From Litoribacillus peritrichatus (GTDB lineage Bacteria; Pseudomonadota; Gammaproteobacteria; Pseudomonadales; Litoribrevibacteraceae), in assembly GCF_039537985.1 (NCBI RefSeq), contig NZ_BAABBN010000017.1, positions 62,001-126,000 of the forward strand: a DNA stretch of 64,000 nucleotides, in the 5' to 3' direction. Both the position numbers and the translations under genes were made by a program. Below the pieces are notes generated by a model. The model had not been told where the DNA came from and made no database searches. It saw only the letters and a list, made by a program, of their open reading frames with translations. Of this stretch, positions 7,470 to 16,373 are shown one piece after another; position 1 is the stretch's first letter, and every line of letters begins with the position of its first letter.

Positions 7470-8288
7470 TCATTCGAAGAGGCTGCCCAGGTAAAAGGCG
7501 TTTCGGATGTTGGCCATTTCTTCCGATTCGCGAACGTCGGCGATGGTTGTCCAAATGGTTTCTGCAAGCTCCGGGTGGTTTCTTGCCAATTCAAAAGACA
7601 GCATTAAATAGTAAGGCTTGGTCTGAATGGGCACTTTGTATTTTTTTATGTTTGCGTCTAAATCCGGATTGTTTTTAAGAATCAAATCGACTCGGTCGGT
7701 GTGCATGGCGGCACCGGCGGCTCGGCCTTCTATGACGATTTTTAAATTGTCTTTCGGGTTGGTGAACTCGACGGTTTGTACCCCCAGTTTTCTGATGAGG
7801 TCGCCAATCGAGAAACCGCTTTGAATGGTGATGGGGCCGTCCAGATTGATGAAGGTTTCGCCATTCCAGCCAAGTTTGGATTGTTTGGGAATGTAGAGTG
7901 AATAACTCGAGGTATGAATACGCCGGTTTGCATTCAGGTTCCCTTTGGCGGTGACCGGGTAACGGCCCATGTTTAAACGCTCTGCTTTAAAGCTGGCTCC
8001 GATGGCGCCATGTACCTTGGCGTTTTGCAGATGCAATAAACAGCGCTTCCAGGGCAAAGAAATAAACTCCACCGGAATATTGATTTTTTGGGATACCAGT
8101 GACAGTAAGCTGATGTCCAGCCCTTGGTTTTTGCCGTCCACTTGGAATACCCAGGGATAAGCGTTTTGGTCTTCATGACAGAACTTTAATGACGTTAGCG
8201 CAGGCTGAGGTTCACTGGCAATCAATGCCGGGGATACGCTAATGATACACCACATAAGAACGGCTCGTGTCCTTGCGAAGGTTGTCAT
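7470..8288 (-). CDS. Periplasmic substrate-binding protein, SBP_bac_3-like
   Basis: 272 residues with an N-terminal signal peptide (about 1-24). The fold signature is that of small-molecule/amino-acid binding proteins of ABC or signalling systems: LKFCHEDQNAYPWVF as first strand with the ligand pocket, GLDISLLSLVSQKINIPVEF, and LPWKRCLLHLQ. No permease or ATPase gene is adjacent, as is common for the orphan members found near sensor proteins in marine gammaproteobacteria. The gene ends 20 bp from the norR stop, convergently. The ligand cannot be named. Confidence 0.75.
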   Translation of the reverse strand: MTTFARTRAVLMWCIISVSPALIASEPQPALTSLKFCHEDQNAYPWVFQVDGKNQGLDISLLSLVSQKINIPVEFISLPWKRCLLHLQNAKVHGAIGASFKAERLNMGRYPVTAKGNLNANRRIHTSSYSLYIPKQSKLGWNGETFINLDGPITIQSGFSIGDLIRKLGVQTVEFTNPKDNLKIVIEGRAAGAAMHTDRVDLILKNNPDLDANIKKYKVPIQTKPYYLMLSFELARNHPELAETIWTTIADVRESEEMANIRNAFYLGSLFE

Positions 8289-8435
8289 GAATAGTCGCCT
8301 TTTTTAACCCTGAGTCATGTGTATTGATGAAGTATAGATAGCTTATGGCGGGCGTGGGGTTTGTTTATCGGAAGTCTGTGGTTTGTATGCTGGTGAGACG
8401 GGGGCTGGTGAAGACGTTCTGAAGGGCACCGAAAG

Positions 8436-8474
8436 TACAACGTCAGTGTACTTAATCAGCACACTGGCGTTGTA
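8436..8474 (-). terminator. Strong hairpin downstream of the peroxidase gene
   Basis: TACAACGTCAGTGT pairs with ACACTGGCGTTGTA over 14 bp with one G-U pair and an 11-base loop. It lies 10 bp past the stop of the minus-strand peroxidase gene. No U-run follows on either strand, so it may stabilise the 3' end rather than act as a classical terminator. Confidence 0.45.
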
Positions 8475-8484
8475 TTCAAAAACA

Positions 8485-10104
8485 TTAAAGCAGGTTGTTG
8501 TTTTGATCGACGGCGTTTAACTGATTGCCGTCCGGGCCGGTATTATCGGTGTCAGGAATCCAGGGTGAAATACAGCTTCGGTCATTAATGCAAGGGTCGG
8601 TGAGGGCTTCTAAAAATGCCACTAACTGATTCACTTCGTTGTTATTCAGTCGTGCATTTTGCGGGAAACGGGACGTGCCCGCCTGGCGTTCAGCATCGAG
8701 TTTGGTCAGCGCCAGATTCGAGTTACTCTCAGCGTTAGGATACAACGTAGCACAATCAGCAACATTATCGAATTGTTCCAGTTGGCACCAGCCGCCATCG
8801 TCGAAAAAGTCATCCACCCGGCCTCTTGGGTTGGTGTAATGTCGAACCACTTGGGACAGTGTTTTATAGGCTCCGGTGTGGCCATAAGGTGCGGTTTCCG
8901 CAATGTTCAGTAACGAGGGTGTTCTGAATTTATAACGATCATCGCTGTCGCCCGTGACATTTTCTCGGGCAAAGTCGTCGTTGTTGGGGTTGCCTTTGCC
9001 TGGGCCAAATTGGGGGAAGGCCACCGTATTATGGCTTTGATCCGAAAACAGGTCGCCATTATGGCAAGCGGCGCACCCCGCCCCGCCTTGGTCGACGGAG
9101 GTGAAGAATAAAATCGCCCCTTCTTTTTGTTCTTCGGAGATGGCATTCAGGTCACCGTTCAGGTAGTTATTCCAAGGGTTATTCACAAACACCAAAGAGC
9201 GTTCGTATTCACCAATCGCCTGAGCGATATTGTCGAACGTAATTAAGGTTTCGGCGTCTGCGGTGCTGCCAAACGCGGTTTGAAACTCGGTCAACCAATC
9301 GTTGGTGGTCAACTCCCCTGCCCCGACGCCATAATTCCCGATTCTGGCGGCCAGATGATCACGAACCGTGTCGTTGTCGCTGCCGACTTCAAAACTGTCC
9401 GTCTTCATTTCTTCGGCGGACGTCACCGGAAACCGCGCTTGCGCTGCCGTCAGGTTGGCGCCGGCATTGGCATCGGTGATCCCAAAGCCGCTGTCTGGGG
9501 TACTGATGCCGGACAAAGCGCCGTTGGTGTCGACCTCTTTGCCTTGGCTTTCCACGCGTGAATCAAAAAATAAACCCACGTCCCACAGCGCGACGTTAAA
9601 TACTGTGGGAGCGTTTCTCGGTACCACTGGGATGCCGTCGGCATTTTGCCGGCCTTCACCCAGTTGATCCGGGTTGAGCGCAGCCACACCGATGGAAAGT
9701 GAAAGGTCATCATCGCCTCCCAATGCGGGGTGATGACAGGAAACACAGGCACTGTCCATGGCGCCCCCCAGACTTTTGCTGAAAAACAGTTTCATTCCCA
9801 GTTGGGGTAAATCTTCTGTGATGTCGGGCAGATCTCGGTTTTCGGTCGGGTTCCCGGACAGGTTTCGATCGGTAATGATCACCGATAAACTTTCATCGGC
9901 GGCGGTCAGTGTCACGGTATCGTTGTTGCTGTCTTCGGTCGTGGCGCTGTTGTCTGCCGAAACGTCGTCGGAGCTGTCGCTGCTGCCACCGCCACCACAG
10001 GCGGTCATTAATGTGATGGCGGCAATCAGTGTCGGTAATCGAAGCAAGTTCCCGGATGATGTGACTTCTTTATTTAAGGTTGGCTGTTGTGTTGTTGTAA
10101 GCAT
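8485..10104 (-). CDS. Dihaem cytochrome c peroxidase/MauG-family lipoprotein
   Basis: 539 residues from the ATG at 10104, chosen because AGGAGGGG sits 3-10 bases upstream; a longer frame adds 16 residues without support. The N-terminus ends in ITLMTAC before a Gly/Ser/Asp-rich linker, a lipobox, so the protein is probably lipid-anchored in the periplasm. Two haem-c sites are visible: CVSCH (first third) and CAACH (about the middle). PQFGPGKGN, KFRTPSLLNIAETAPYGHTG and the H of VVRHY match the peroxidase/MauG fold. The family reduces H2O2 with cytochrome electrons or modifies protein side chains; which applies here is unclear. A long Asp/Asn-rich tail follows the last conserved helix. Confidence 0.85.
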   Translation of the reverse strand: MLTTTQQPTLNKEVTSSGNLLRLPTLIAAITLMTACGGGGSSDSSDDVSADNSATTEDSNNDTVTLTAADESLSVIITDRNLSGNPTENRDLPDITEDLPQLGMKLFFSKSLGGAMDSACVSCHHPALGGDDDLSLSIGVAALNPDQLGEGRQNADGIPVVPRNAPTVFNVALWDVGLFFDSRVESQGKEVDTNGALSGISTPDSGFGITDANAGANLTAAQARFPVTSAEEMKTDSFEVGSDNDTVRDHLAARIGNYGVGAGELTTNDWLTEFQTAFGSTADAETLITFDNIAQAIGEYERSLVFVNNPWNNYLNGDLNAISEEQKEGAILFFTSVDQGGAGCAACHNGDLFSDQSHNTVAFPQFGPGKGNPNNDDFARENVTGDSDDRYKFRTPSLLNIAETAPYGHTGAYKTLSQVVRHYTNPRGRVDDFFDDGGWCQLEQFDNVADCATLYPNAESNSNLALTKLDAERQAGTSRFPQNARLNNNEVNQLVAFLEALTDPCINDRSCISPWIPDTDNTGPDGNQLNAVDQNNNLL

Positions 10105-10229
10105 GTCCCCTCCTGACATCAAGCCTCTGGAACGAGGCACTGTGTATGTCAATCTAGAGCGGCACCATGCATCAAAAGGTCACAAATTGTGCAAAGACTG
10201 TGGAAGCGCGAGCGAGTGTGCCACAGGTC

Positions 10230-10931
10230 TCACAAAGTGGTTTCAGCGTGATCAGGGTTGTGTTTGGCGATCAGCGATTTAATTTTACCGAAGGAGAGAG
10301 GTTTGCAGAGATAGTCGTTCATGCCTGCTGCCAGGCAGCGCTTTTCAAAGCCACGGGCGTTGTTGCTGGATAATGCAATGATCGGAGTGGCCTGATAGAC
10401 GTTCCCCATTGCCCGGATTTCGCTGGCGGCCGTTAAACCATCCTTAACGGGCATTTGGCAGTCCATAAAAATGATGGACCATGGGTGGTTTGAAAGAAGG
10501 TCGAGAGCCCGCTGCCCGTCGCAGGCAACCACCGGTTGGTAGTTCAGCTTAGACAGAGTTTTAGTCAGTATCCGTTGGCTGACCGGGTCGTCTTCAACGA
10601 TCATTGCGTAGGGTTTTTGATCGGTCAGGCAATCCCTCGTAGATTTTATTTCATTGCGTTTCGTGGCGATCACTTTGATGTAAAACCATATCAACAGAGC
10701 AACGCCGACGAACATCCCTTGCAAAAGCGACGGTTGGTCCATGTTAAAAAAGGTCGTTTGAGGAGAGGCTGACTGAAGATTGGTAGGCGTTGTGTCTTCA
10801 AAAGCTGCAGTTTCAATAGCCTGAGGTGGCAAATGGTTGGCAGGCAAAGCGTGTGAAAATGCCAAACCGAAAGCGAGCGTCATTAAAAGAACGGCGCGCA
10901 GGTGCAGATGATAAGAGCCAATGACTTCCAT
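10230..10931 (-). CDS. Membrane-anchored lone response-regulator receiver domain
   Basis: 233 residues. A signal-like hydrophobic stretch (about 12-30, LMTLAFGLAFSHALP) is followed by about 40 polar residues, a transmembrane helix (about 70-88, LLQGMFVGVALLIWFYIKVIA), a short basic stop-transfer KRNEIK, and a complete receiver domain (about 107-225). Receiver landmarks are the acidic pair in VEDDPVSQ, the phospho-acceptor Asp in FMDCQMPVKDG, the Ser of ALSSN and the Lys of LCKPLS. There is no histidine-kinase part and no output domain. This is an unusual arrangement: a receiver tethered to the inner membrane. It may be a phosphate sink or docking partner, or the remains of a hybrid kinase. 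No strong ribosome-binding site was seen. Confidence 0.75.
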   Translation of the reverse strand: MEVIGSYHLHLRAVLLMTLAFGLAFSHALPANHLPPQAIETAAFEDTTPTNLQSASPQTTFFNMDQPSLLQGMFVGVALLIWFYIKVIATKRNEIKSTRDCLTDQKPYAMIVEDDPVSQRILTKTLSKLNYQPVVACDGQRALDLLSNHPWSIIFMDCQMPVKDGLTAASEIRAMGNVYQATPIIALSSNNARGFEKRCLAAGMNDYLCKPLSFGKIKSLIAKHNPDHAETTL

Positions 10932-11063
10932 GCGATGGTTATTAATCTTTTTGTCAGTAAATCCATATTTGGCTGAAAGATACCAGATATTTGTGAGTGA
11001 GTGCTCAATTCGACCGGATTAATGGATGAGCGGTCTGCTTTATAAGAAAACGTTACTTGAATT

Positions 11064-11107
11064 TTAATTGAACAGTGTTAAATTTATGGTTAATTGAACG
11101 GTGTTCA
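11064..11107. promoter_or_regulatory. Paired TetR-type operator
   Basis: Two copies of TTAATTGAACRGTGTT (11064-11079 and 11090-11105) differ at one base and start 26 bp apart. The second is centred on the perfect palindrome TGAAC-GGT-GTTCA (11095-11107) and the first on the near-palindrome TGAAC-AGT-GTTAA. They lie 46 bp before the TetR gene, the usual place of an autoregulatory operator. Confidence 0.6.
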
Positions 11108-11152
11108 TTATCGATTATTCAATAGTAATTATTAGTTATGGGTTAGGTGAGC

Positions 11153-11800
11153 ATGGCAAGACGATCAGACCATTCCGCGCAACAGATTACCGAGATGACT
11201 GTGGCCTGGGTACAGGATTATTTGAAAGGGCAAAGCCATCAGCAGTTGAGTTTGCGTCAGATAGCAAAAGCGATTGGCTATTCGCCAGGCACTTTGATTA
11301 ATCACTTTGGCAGCTACGCTATGTTACTGTTGCACGTGAATGCACACACTCTGGATGCATTATCGGATACGATGGCGGGCAGTACGGTGGTGGGTAGTAC
11401 GATGGCGCCTCTTCCACCGCAACAAGCGCTGTTGGCGATGGCAAAAGCGTATTTGAACTTTGCCCAAAATCAACCTTATGCCTGGCGACTGGTGTTTGAG
11501 CATCGGTTGGCCGCAGAGGAAGCGATTCCTGAGTGGCAACTGCACCGCATTGATCAGATGTTTGCTCAATTGAAGGCGCAATTAATTCGGCTGAATCCGA
11601 GCGCCTCGGAGGACGGGTTGGAACAAACCGCACGAGTCTTATGGGCGGGCGTTCACGGCATCTCAGTGTTGGCCGTCGAAGACAAGTTGTTTTCGCCCAT
11701 AGACATTTCAAAGGAACACATGGTAGAAAATCTTATGACACATTTTTTATCGGGTTGGTGCAATGGTGAGACATCATTTACTCAGGGAGCGACGTTATGA
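11153..11800 (+). CDS. TetR-family transcriptional regulator
   Basis: About 215 residues; the ATG at 11153 is preferred, with an in-frame GTG two codons upstream as an alternative. The N-terminal helix-turn-helix is SLRQIAKAIGYSPGTLINHFGSY (about residues 33-55). The C-terminal part resembles the TetR ligand-binding region with a WAGVHGIS segment. The stop overlaps the start of the MFS-acyltransferase gene (ATGA at 11797), so the two are translationally coupled. The regulator probably controls its own operon through the paired operator upstream, and its ligand may be a lipid or acyl compound given the neighbour. The ligand is inference only. Confidence 0.88.
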   Translation: MARRSDHSAQQITEMTVAWVQDYLKGQSHQQLSLRQIAKAIGYSPGTLINHFGSYAMLLLHVNAHTLDALSDTMAGSTVVGSTMAPLPPQQALLAMAKAYLNFAQNQPYAWRLVFEHRLAAEEAIPEWQLHRIDQMFAQLKAQLIRLNPSASEDGLEQTARVLWAGVHGISVLAVEDKLFSPIDISKEHMVENLMTHFLSGWCNGETSFTQGATL

Positions 11801-13695
11801 GTCAGCACAGTCAATTTGAACTCTTAAAGACAAAGCGGTTTTTACCTTATTTCTTAACTCAGGCATTGGGCGCGTTTAATGACAATGTGTATAAAAATGC
11901 GCTGTTATTGTTTGTTGCGTTTGGCACCTTTGCTTCCATGGGGGATGCTTCAGAGGGCGGTCTGGATAAAAACCTGATTAATAACTTGGCGGCGGGTTTA
12001 TTCATTTTACCTTTCTTTATTTTTTCGCCTTTGGCCGGACAGTTGGCTGACAAATATGAAAAATCTCAGCTGATTCGTAAGATTAAACTGTTCGAAATCG
12101 TGGTGATGGGCCTGGCCTGTGTTGCCATTTGGTCTGAATCGATCTGGGGCATGATTTTACTGTTGTTTGCGATGGGCACACAGTCGGCATTTTTTGGCCC
12201 GGTGAAGTTTTCGATTTTACCTCAGAATTTGAAACGAGAAGAATTGGTTGGAGGTAATGCTTTGGTCGAGATGGGAACCTTTCTTGCCATCTTGTTAGGC
12301 ACCATCTTTGCTGGGTATTTAGTTAGTGCTACCGATGTAAAAGTGACGGTTCCAATCGCGATAGTTGTATTTGCGATGTTGGGATATCTGGTATGTCGCA
12401 GCATTCCAAAAGCTGAGGCTCCTTCACCGAAGTTAAAAATAAATTGGAATCCCGTAACAGAATTGTCAGGTGTTTGGAAAAGTACCTTGGCGAACAGACC
12501 AGTGTATTTGTCGATTATGGCAATCAGTTGGTTCTGGTTTATTGGTTCAAGTTATTTAACTCAATTCTCAAGCTTCACAAAAGATGTACTCAATGGGAAT
12601 CCCGAAGTATCAACACTATTATTGGCCCTATTTTCAATCGGTATAGCCCTTGGTTCTTTGCTGTGTGAGCGCTTGTCCGGTCGAAAAATAGAACTAGGCA
12701 TTGTTCCGATTGGTTCGCTTGGCATGAGTGTATTTGGCATTGATTTATTTTTCGCAGTACCGGACGCTTCGGCAACGGACATAGGGGCGGTCGACTTTAT
12801 TCAGAACACTGAAAATTGGCGCCTGATGGCAGATTTATTGCTTATTGCTATGTTTGCAGGTTTGTTTATTGTCCCTCTGAATGCATTGATTCAGCAGCGC
12901 TCTAATGAAGAAGAGAGAGCACAGGTTATGGCTGCTAATAATGTGTTTAATGCGTTATTTATGGTAGTTGGAGCTGTGTTCTCTATCATATGTTTAAGTG
13001 TTATAGAGTTATCCATTCCTGAGTACTTCTGCGTTTTAGCGATTATGAACCTTGTGGTGGCGGGGTACATTTATAGTCAGCTTCCGGAGTTCGTCCTTCG
13101 GTTCTGCATTTGGATGTTGTCCCATACCATGTATCGGGTGAAACACCAAAACCTCGATAACTTACCTGATGAGGGTGCTGCTGTGATCGTAGCCAATCAC
13201 GTCAGTTTTGTGGATGCCTTGCTGATTGCCGGGGCTTGTCGTCGACCGCTGCGTTTCGTAATGGACAAACCCATTTATGACAGCAAAGGGTTGAACTGGT
13301 TTTTCCGTTTGGCGCAAACTATTCCGATTACCTCTGAGCGTCGTGATCCGGCGGCTTATCAAGCGGCCATGGATCAGGTCAGTGAGGCATTATCGAACGG
13401 TGAAGTGGTGTGTATTTTCCCGGAAGGCCGGTTAACCCGTGATGGTGAAATCGATAACTTCAGACGCGGTATTGAGTTGATTCTGGAACGCAATCCGGTG
13501 CCTGTGTTACCGGTGGCCTTACGTGGTTTGTGGGGGTCTTTTTTCAGCCACGGCAACGGTAAGGCGTTGGCCAGTTTGCCAAAACGGTTTTGGTCGAAAG
13601 TGGATATTTTTGCGGGTGACCTGGTGGGCGCTGAGCGGGCGTCTGCTGAGTATCTGGAATCGACCATTAAAGGATTGCGTGGCGACCGGGCCTGA
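11797..13695 (+). CDS. MFS transporter fused to a PlsC-type acyltransferase (LplT-Aas-like)
   Basis: 632 residues. Residues 1 to about 430 are a 12-helix major-facilitator domain of the LplT type (QALGAFNDNVYKNALLL at the N-terminus is characteristic). Residues about 440-625 are a glycerophospholipid acyltransferase with NHVSFVD (the HX4D catalytic motif) and FPEGRLTRDGE. The family flips lysophospholipid across the inner membrane and re-acylates it. Full-length relatives carry a third, acyl-ACP synthetase domain, which is absent here, so acyl groups must come as acyl-ACP or acyl-CoA. The gene overlaps the TetR gene by 4 bp. The middle transporter region looks richer in A/T-ending codons than the ends; I did not measure this. 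Confidence 0.88.
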   Translation: MSQHSQFELLKTKRFLPYFLTQALGAFNDNVYKNALLLFVAFGTFASMGDASEGGLDKNLINNLAAGLFILPFFIFSPLAGQLADKYEKSQLIRKIKLFEIVVMGLACVAIWSESIWGMILLLFAMGTQSAFFGPVKFSILPQNLKREELVGGNALVEMGTFLAILLGTIFAGYLVSATDVKVTVPIAIVVFAMLGYLVCRSIPKAEAPSPKLKINWNPVTELSGVWKSTLANRPVYLSIMAISWFWFIGSSYLTQFSSFTKDVLNGNPEVSTLLLALFSIGIALGSLLCERLSGRKIELGIVPIGSLGMSVFGIDLFFAVPDASATDIGAVDFIQNTENWRLMADLLLIAMFAGLFIVPLNALIQQRSNEEERAQVMAANNVFNALFMVVGAVFSIICLSVIELSIPEYFCVLAIMNLVVAGYIYSQLPEFVLRFCIWMLSHTMYRVKHQNLDNLPDEGAAVIVANHVSFVDALLIAGACRRPLRFVMDKPIYDSKGLNWFFRLAQTIPITSERRDPAAYQAAMDQVSEALSNGEVVCIFPEGRLTRDGEIDNFRRGIELILERNPVPVLPVALRGLWGSFFSHGNGKALASLPKRFWSKVDIFAGDLVGAERASAEYLESTIKGLRGDRA

Positions 13696-13715
13696 CCCTT
13701 GCTGTTTTCGAAAGG

Positions 13716-13733
13716 AAGGCCCTGGCGGGCCTT
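13716..13733 (+). terminator. Hairpin after the MFS-acyltransferase gene
   Basis: AAGGCCC-TGGC-GGGCCTT, a perfect 7-bp stem 20 bp past the stop and between two convergent genes. No T-run follows, so terminator activity is uncertain. Confidence 0.4.
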
Positions 13734-13765
13734 AAACGATGGTTATTTACTGCATTGATAGCCCG

Positions 13766-15526
13766 TCACAAGGTATCAAAGTGAAGTTTCAGCGCCGAAT
13801 GCAGTGACTCCAGTTTGAACGGCTTGGAAATGAAGCCGTTCATACCAGCATCAAAACAAGCTTGCTGGCTTTCGATGGTACTGTTGGCGGTGAGTGCAAT
13901 GATGGGGGCGGTATAGCCGCCCGTTCGGATTTCTTTGGTGGCCTGAATCCCGTCTTTTTCGGGCATTTGCAGATCCATTAAAATCAGATCAAAGTCATTT
14001 TCAATGACCGCCGTCACCGCTTCGCAGCCATTATTGGCCAGCATCACATTCAGCCCTAACTTGGTCAGCATGGCCTTGGCGATTTTCTGGTTGACCAAAT
14101 TATCTTCAGCTACCAGGACATTCCCCTTGAGCAAAAAGTCCTGTTGCTCCTCGTTATTCAGCACCTTGCTTTCAGCCAATAACACATCTTCTTCCACCGG
14201 ATAAAACGGCAAATGAATAACAAAGGTGCTGCCTTTGCCAGCTTCACTGGTGACGGTTAAGTCCCCATTGAGCGCTTCGGTGAGCTTTTTACTGATGGTC
14301 AGGCCAAGCCCGGAACCGCCGAAACGGCGGCTGATGGATGAATCTTCCTGACCAAAGGGCTGGAAGATGGCGTCGATGTTCTCGTTGGCGATGCCGACGC
14401 CGGTGTCCTCAACTTCGATGGTCAGTTCCTGTTCGACGACGTACAGTTTCAGGGTGATTTGTCCCTGTTCGGTAAACTTGATGGCGTTGCTGATCAGGTT
14501 TAACAGAATCTGACGCAGCTTACTGGGGTCGCCCAGAGTAATCAACTGGTGGTTGGATCGTAAAAAAGGCTTGAGCTCATGGTCTTCCAGAATCAGTTGC
14601 AGGCCTTTGTTGGTGGCCTGAGCCGAATAAATGGAAATTACGGCTTTGACTAAGCCAATCAGGTCAAACGGAACGTGCTCGATGACGTGTTTCTCGGATT
14701 CCATTCGGCTGTAGTCCAGCACATCGTTGATTTGCGCCAACAATGCTTCAGAGGATTGTTCGAGGGTATCCAGCAGGGCTTTTTGGTCGTTATGATCGGG
14801 CGTTACTCGCATCAACTGAATGCTGCCAATGATGCCATTAAGGGGGGTTCGTATTTCATGACTCATGTTCGCCAGAAACTGGCTTTTGGTTTTACTGGCG
14901 CGCTCGGCGGAGATTCTTAGCCGGTTACTGCGTTTAAATTCCTGATATAAAATGTAGGATAAGATGAAGATGATCAGCCCCAAAGCAATGATCAGGTTGC
15001 GGGTGACCCGGTAAGTGTCCTGAACTTCATTGGCAATGTCGTGGAAGTTGGAATAACTGCGCTGGAATACTTCCCCCATTCTTAACTGATATTGGGCAGC
15101 CCATTTCTGGTTAACCCTGTGCAGTTGTATGGCGGTGTTTTGGGTCATCCGATAGAGTTTATTTTCGTTTTCAAATAAGTACTTCTGGATGTTTTTTAAA
15201 AACTGGTAAGACGTTGGGTCATAACGTTTTAAATCCTGGCCTGCTAAGCCGCCCACTAGAACATCCGCCCGGTTCCACATCAGTTCCATTCTTAAGATGG
15301 CTTTTTCGCGCGCTTCTTGCGAGGGGGTGTATTTATAGTTGAGTAAGGCGCTGTTCAGCCGTTCCATTTCAATTTGAAACTGGGACAGGTGCCATGGCCG
15401 GTTGTCCGTGATGATGTCGGAATAATTTTTTATTTCGTGGGTGATGCGCACGAAAATAATGGCCAACCAAATGGACACGGCCACAAGTAAGAAAAGCCAA
15501 ATGCTGAGAATACTGAAGCGCTTCAT
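13766..15526 (-). CDS. Hybrid sensor histidine kinase with C-terminal receiver
   Basis: 586 residues. A transmembrane helix (about 8-29) leads into a periplasmic helical sensor region (about 30-160) and a second helix (about 163-185, LIIALGLIIFILSYILY). The dimerisation/phosphoacceptor domain follows (SHEIRTPLNG, about residue 220), then the ATPase domain with N box (NLISNAIKFT) and G boxes (VEDTGVGI, GGSGLGLTISKKL). The receiver at about 470-586 has the phospho-acceptor Asp in LMDLQMPEKDG and the KPF lysine. There is no Hpt domain or DNA-binding regulator nearby, so the relay partner lies elsewhere. It lies downstream of, and probably with, the periplasmic protein gene at 15599. Confidence 0.92.
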   Translation of the reverse strand: MKRFSILSIWLFLLVAVSIWLAIIFVRITHEIKNYSDIITDNRPWHLSQFQIEMERLNSALLNYKYTPSQEAREKAILRMELMWNRADVLVGGLAGQDLKRYDPTSYQFLKNIQKYLFENENKLYRMTQNTAIQLHRVNQKWAAQYQLRMGEVFQRSYSNFHDIANEVQDTYRVTRNLIIALGLIIFILSYILYQEFKRSNRLRISAERASKTKSQFLANMSHEIRTPLNGIIGSIQLMRVTPDHNDQKALLDTLEQSSEALLAQINDVLDYSRMESEKHVIEHVPFDLIGLVKAVISIYSAQATNKGLQLILEDHELKPFLRSNHQLITLGDPSKLRQILLNLISNAIKFTEQGQITLKLYVVEQELTIEVEDTGVGIANENIDAIFQPFGQEDSSISRRFGGSGLGLTISKKLTEALNGDLTVTSEAGKGSTFVIHLPFYPVEEDVLLAESKVLNNEEQQDFLLKGNVLVAEDNLVNQKIAKAMLTKLGLNVMLANNGCEAVTAVIENDFDLILMDLQMPEKDGIQATKEIRTGGYTAPIIALTANSTIESQQACFDAGMNGFISKPFKLESLHSALKLHFDTL

Positions 15527-15598
15527 GAATAGCGTACTGTCATTGAGGTTCGGTTTATGTTGGTGTTAGATACGTGTTACTGATGTTCGTTGTTACGT

Positions 15599-16087
15599 TC
15601 ACTCAACGTTGATTTCAATCATTTGCCAAATGGACCAGTCCTGATACTGACGATCGTTCAGTTCGGGTTGTTCGCTCCACGGGAAAATGATCCAGAATGG
15701 GCCTTTGTTGCGAACGCGCATGGGTTGATTGTCGATGTGTGATACCACAAATGCATTGGCTGCAATGGCTTTTTGCAGGTCAATTTCGACAACATAATCA
15801 TTCAATGCTTTGGCTTTGGCAATCTTTCCTTCAATTTTAAAGTGTTTTAGTAAAGAAGCTAAGGTTGCTCCCTGAAACGTATGTGGCTCATCTGTCCAAG
15901 GTGTGATGGTGACCAAAGATTGATTGGTTAATGCATGAAACTCAGACTGATTCACGGTGTGCTTGGTGTTCTGGTGTATCAAGGTCAATTCATAGCCAAA
16001 AACGTGACTGGTCATAAGTAAACAGAAAATGGTCAAGACACGAAGACCATGTTGGTATGACTTGTTATGTACACTCAGATACTGCAT
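15599..16087 (-). CDS. Periplasmic molybdopterin-oxidoreductase-fold protein without cofactor Cys
   Basis: 162 residues with a signal peptide (about 15-31). The body resembles the small sulphite-oxidase-like domain seen near two-component systems in gammaproteobacteria: FQGATLASLLKHF, DYVVEIDLQKAIAANAFVVSH, MRVRNKGPFWIIFPW. The only cysteine is in the signal peptide, so the molybdenum-binding Cys of real enzymes is missing and the protein is probably a ligand-binding or sensory version. The hybrid kinase gene starts 72 bp downstream on the same strand, so the pair may form an extracytoplasmic sensor with its kinase. Confidence 0.65.
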   Translation of the reverse strand: MQYLSVHNKSYQHGLRVLTIFCLLMTSHVFGYELTLIHQNTKHTVNQSEFHALTNQSLVTITPWTDEPHTFQGATLASLLKHFKIEGKIAKAKALNDYVVEIDLQKAIAANAFVVSHIDNQPMRVRNKGPFWIIFPWSEQPELNDRQYQDWSIWQMIEINVE

Positions 16088-16373
16088 AAAAACCTCATAG
16101 ATTAACCGATGTTGAATTGTTCATTGTTTTATTGTGCCTTGGCCGGAATGTGTTTGATGACCAATGATGTATTGTCTTGTAAAAATATATTGCTTTGTAA
16201 AAACGACAGTGTCGTACGCAAAACCAGCACAGCACATATAAACTTAGCAAACTTATGACTAAATAAGGAAGTCACGAATCACCTGATAATGTGTTCTTAT
16301 GGTCTGCCATGGAAATTCAGTCCGGCTGAGTTGAAGGTGATTGTGGATAAATTGATCCAAAGGAGGTGGAATA

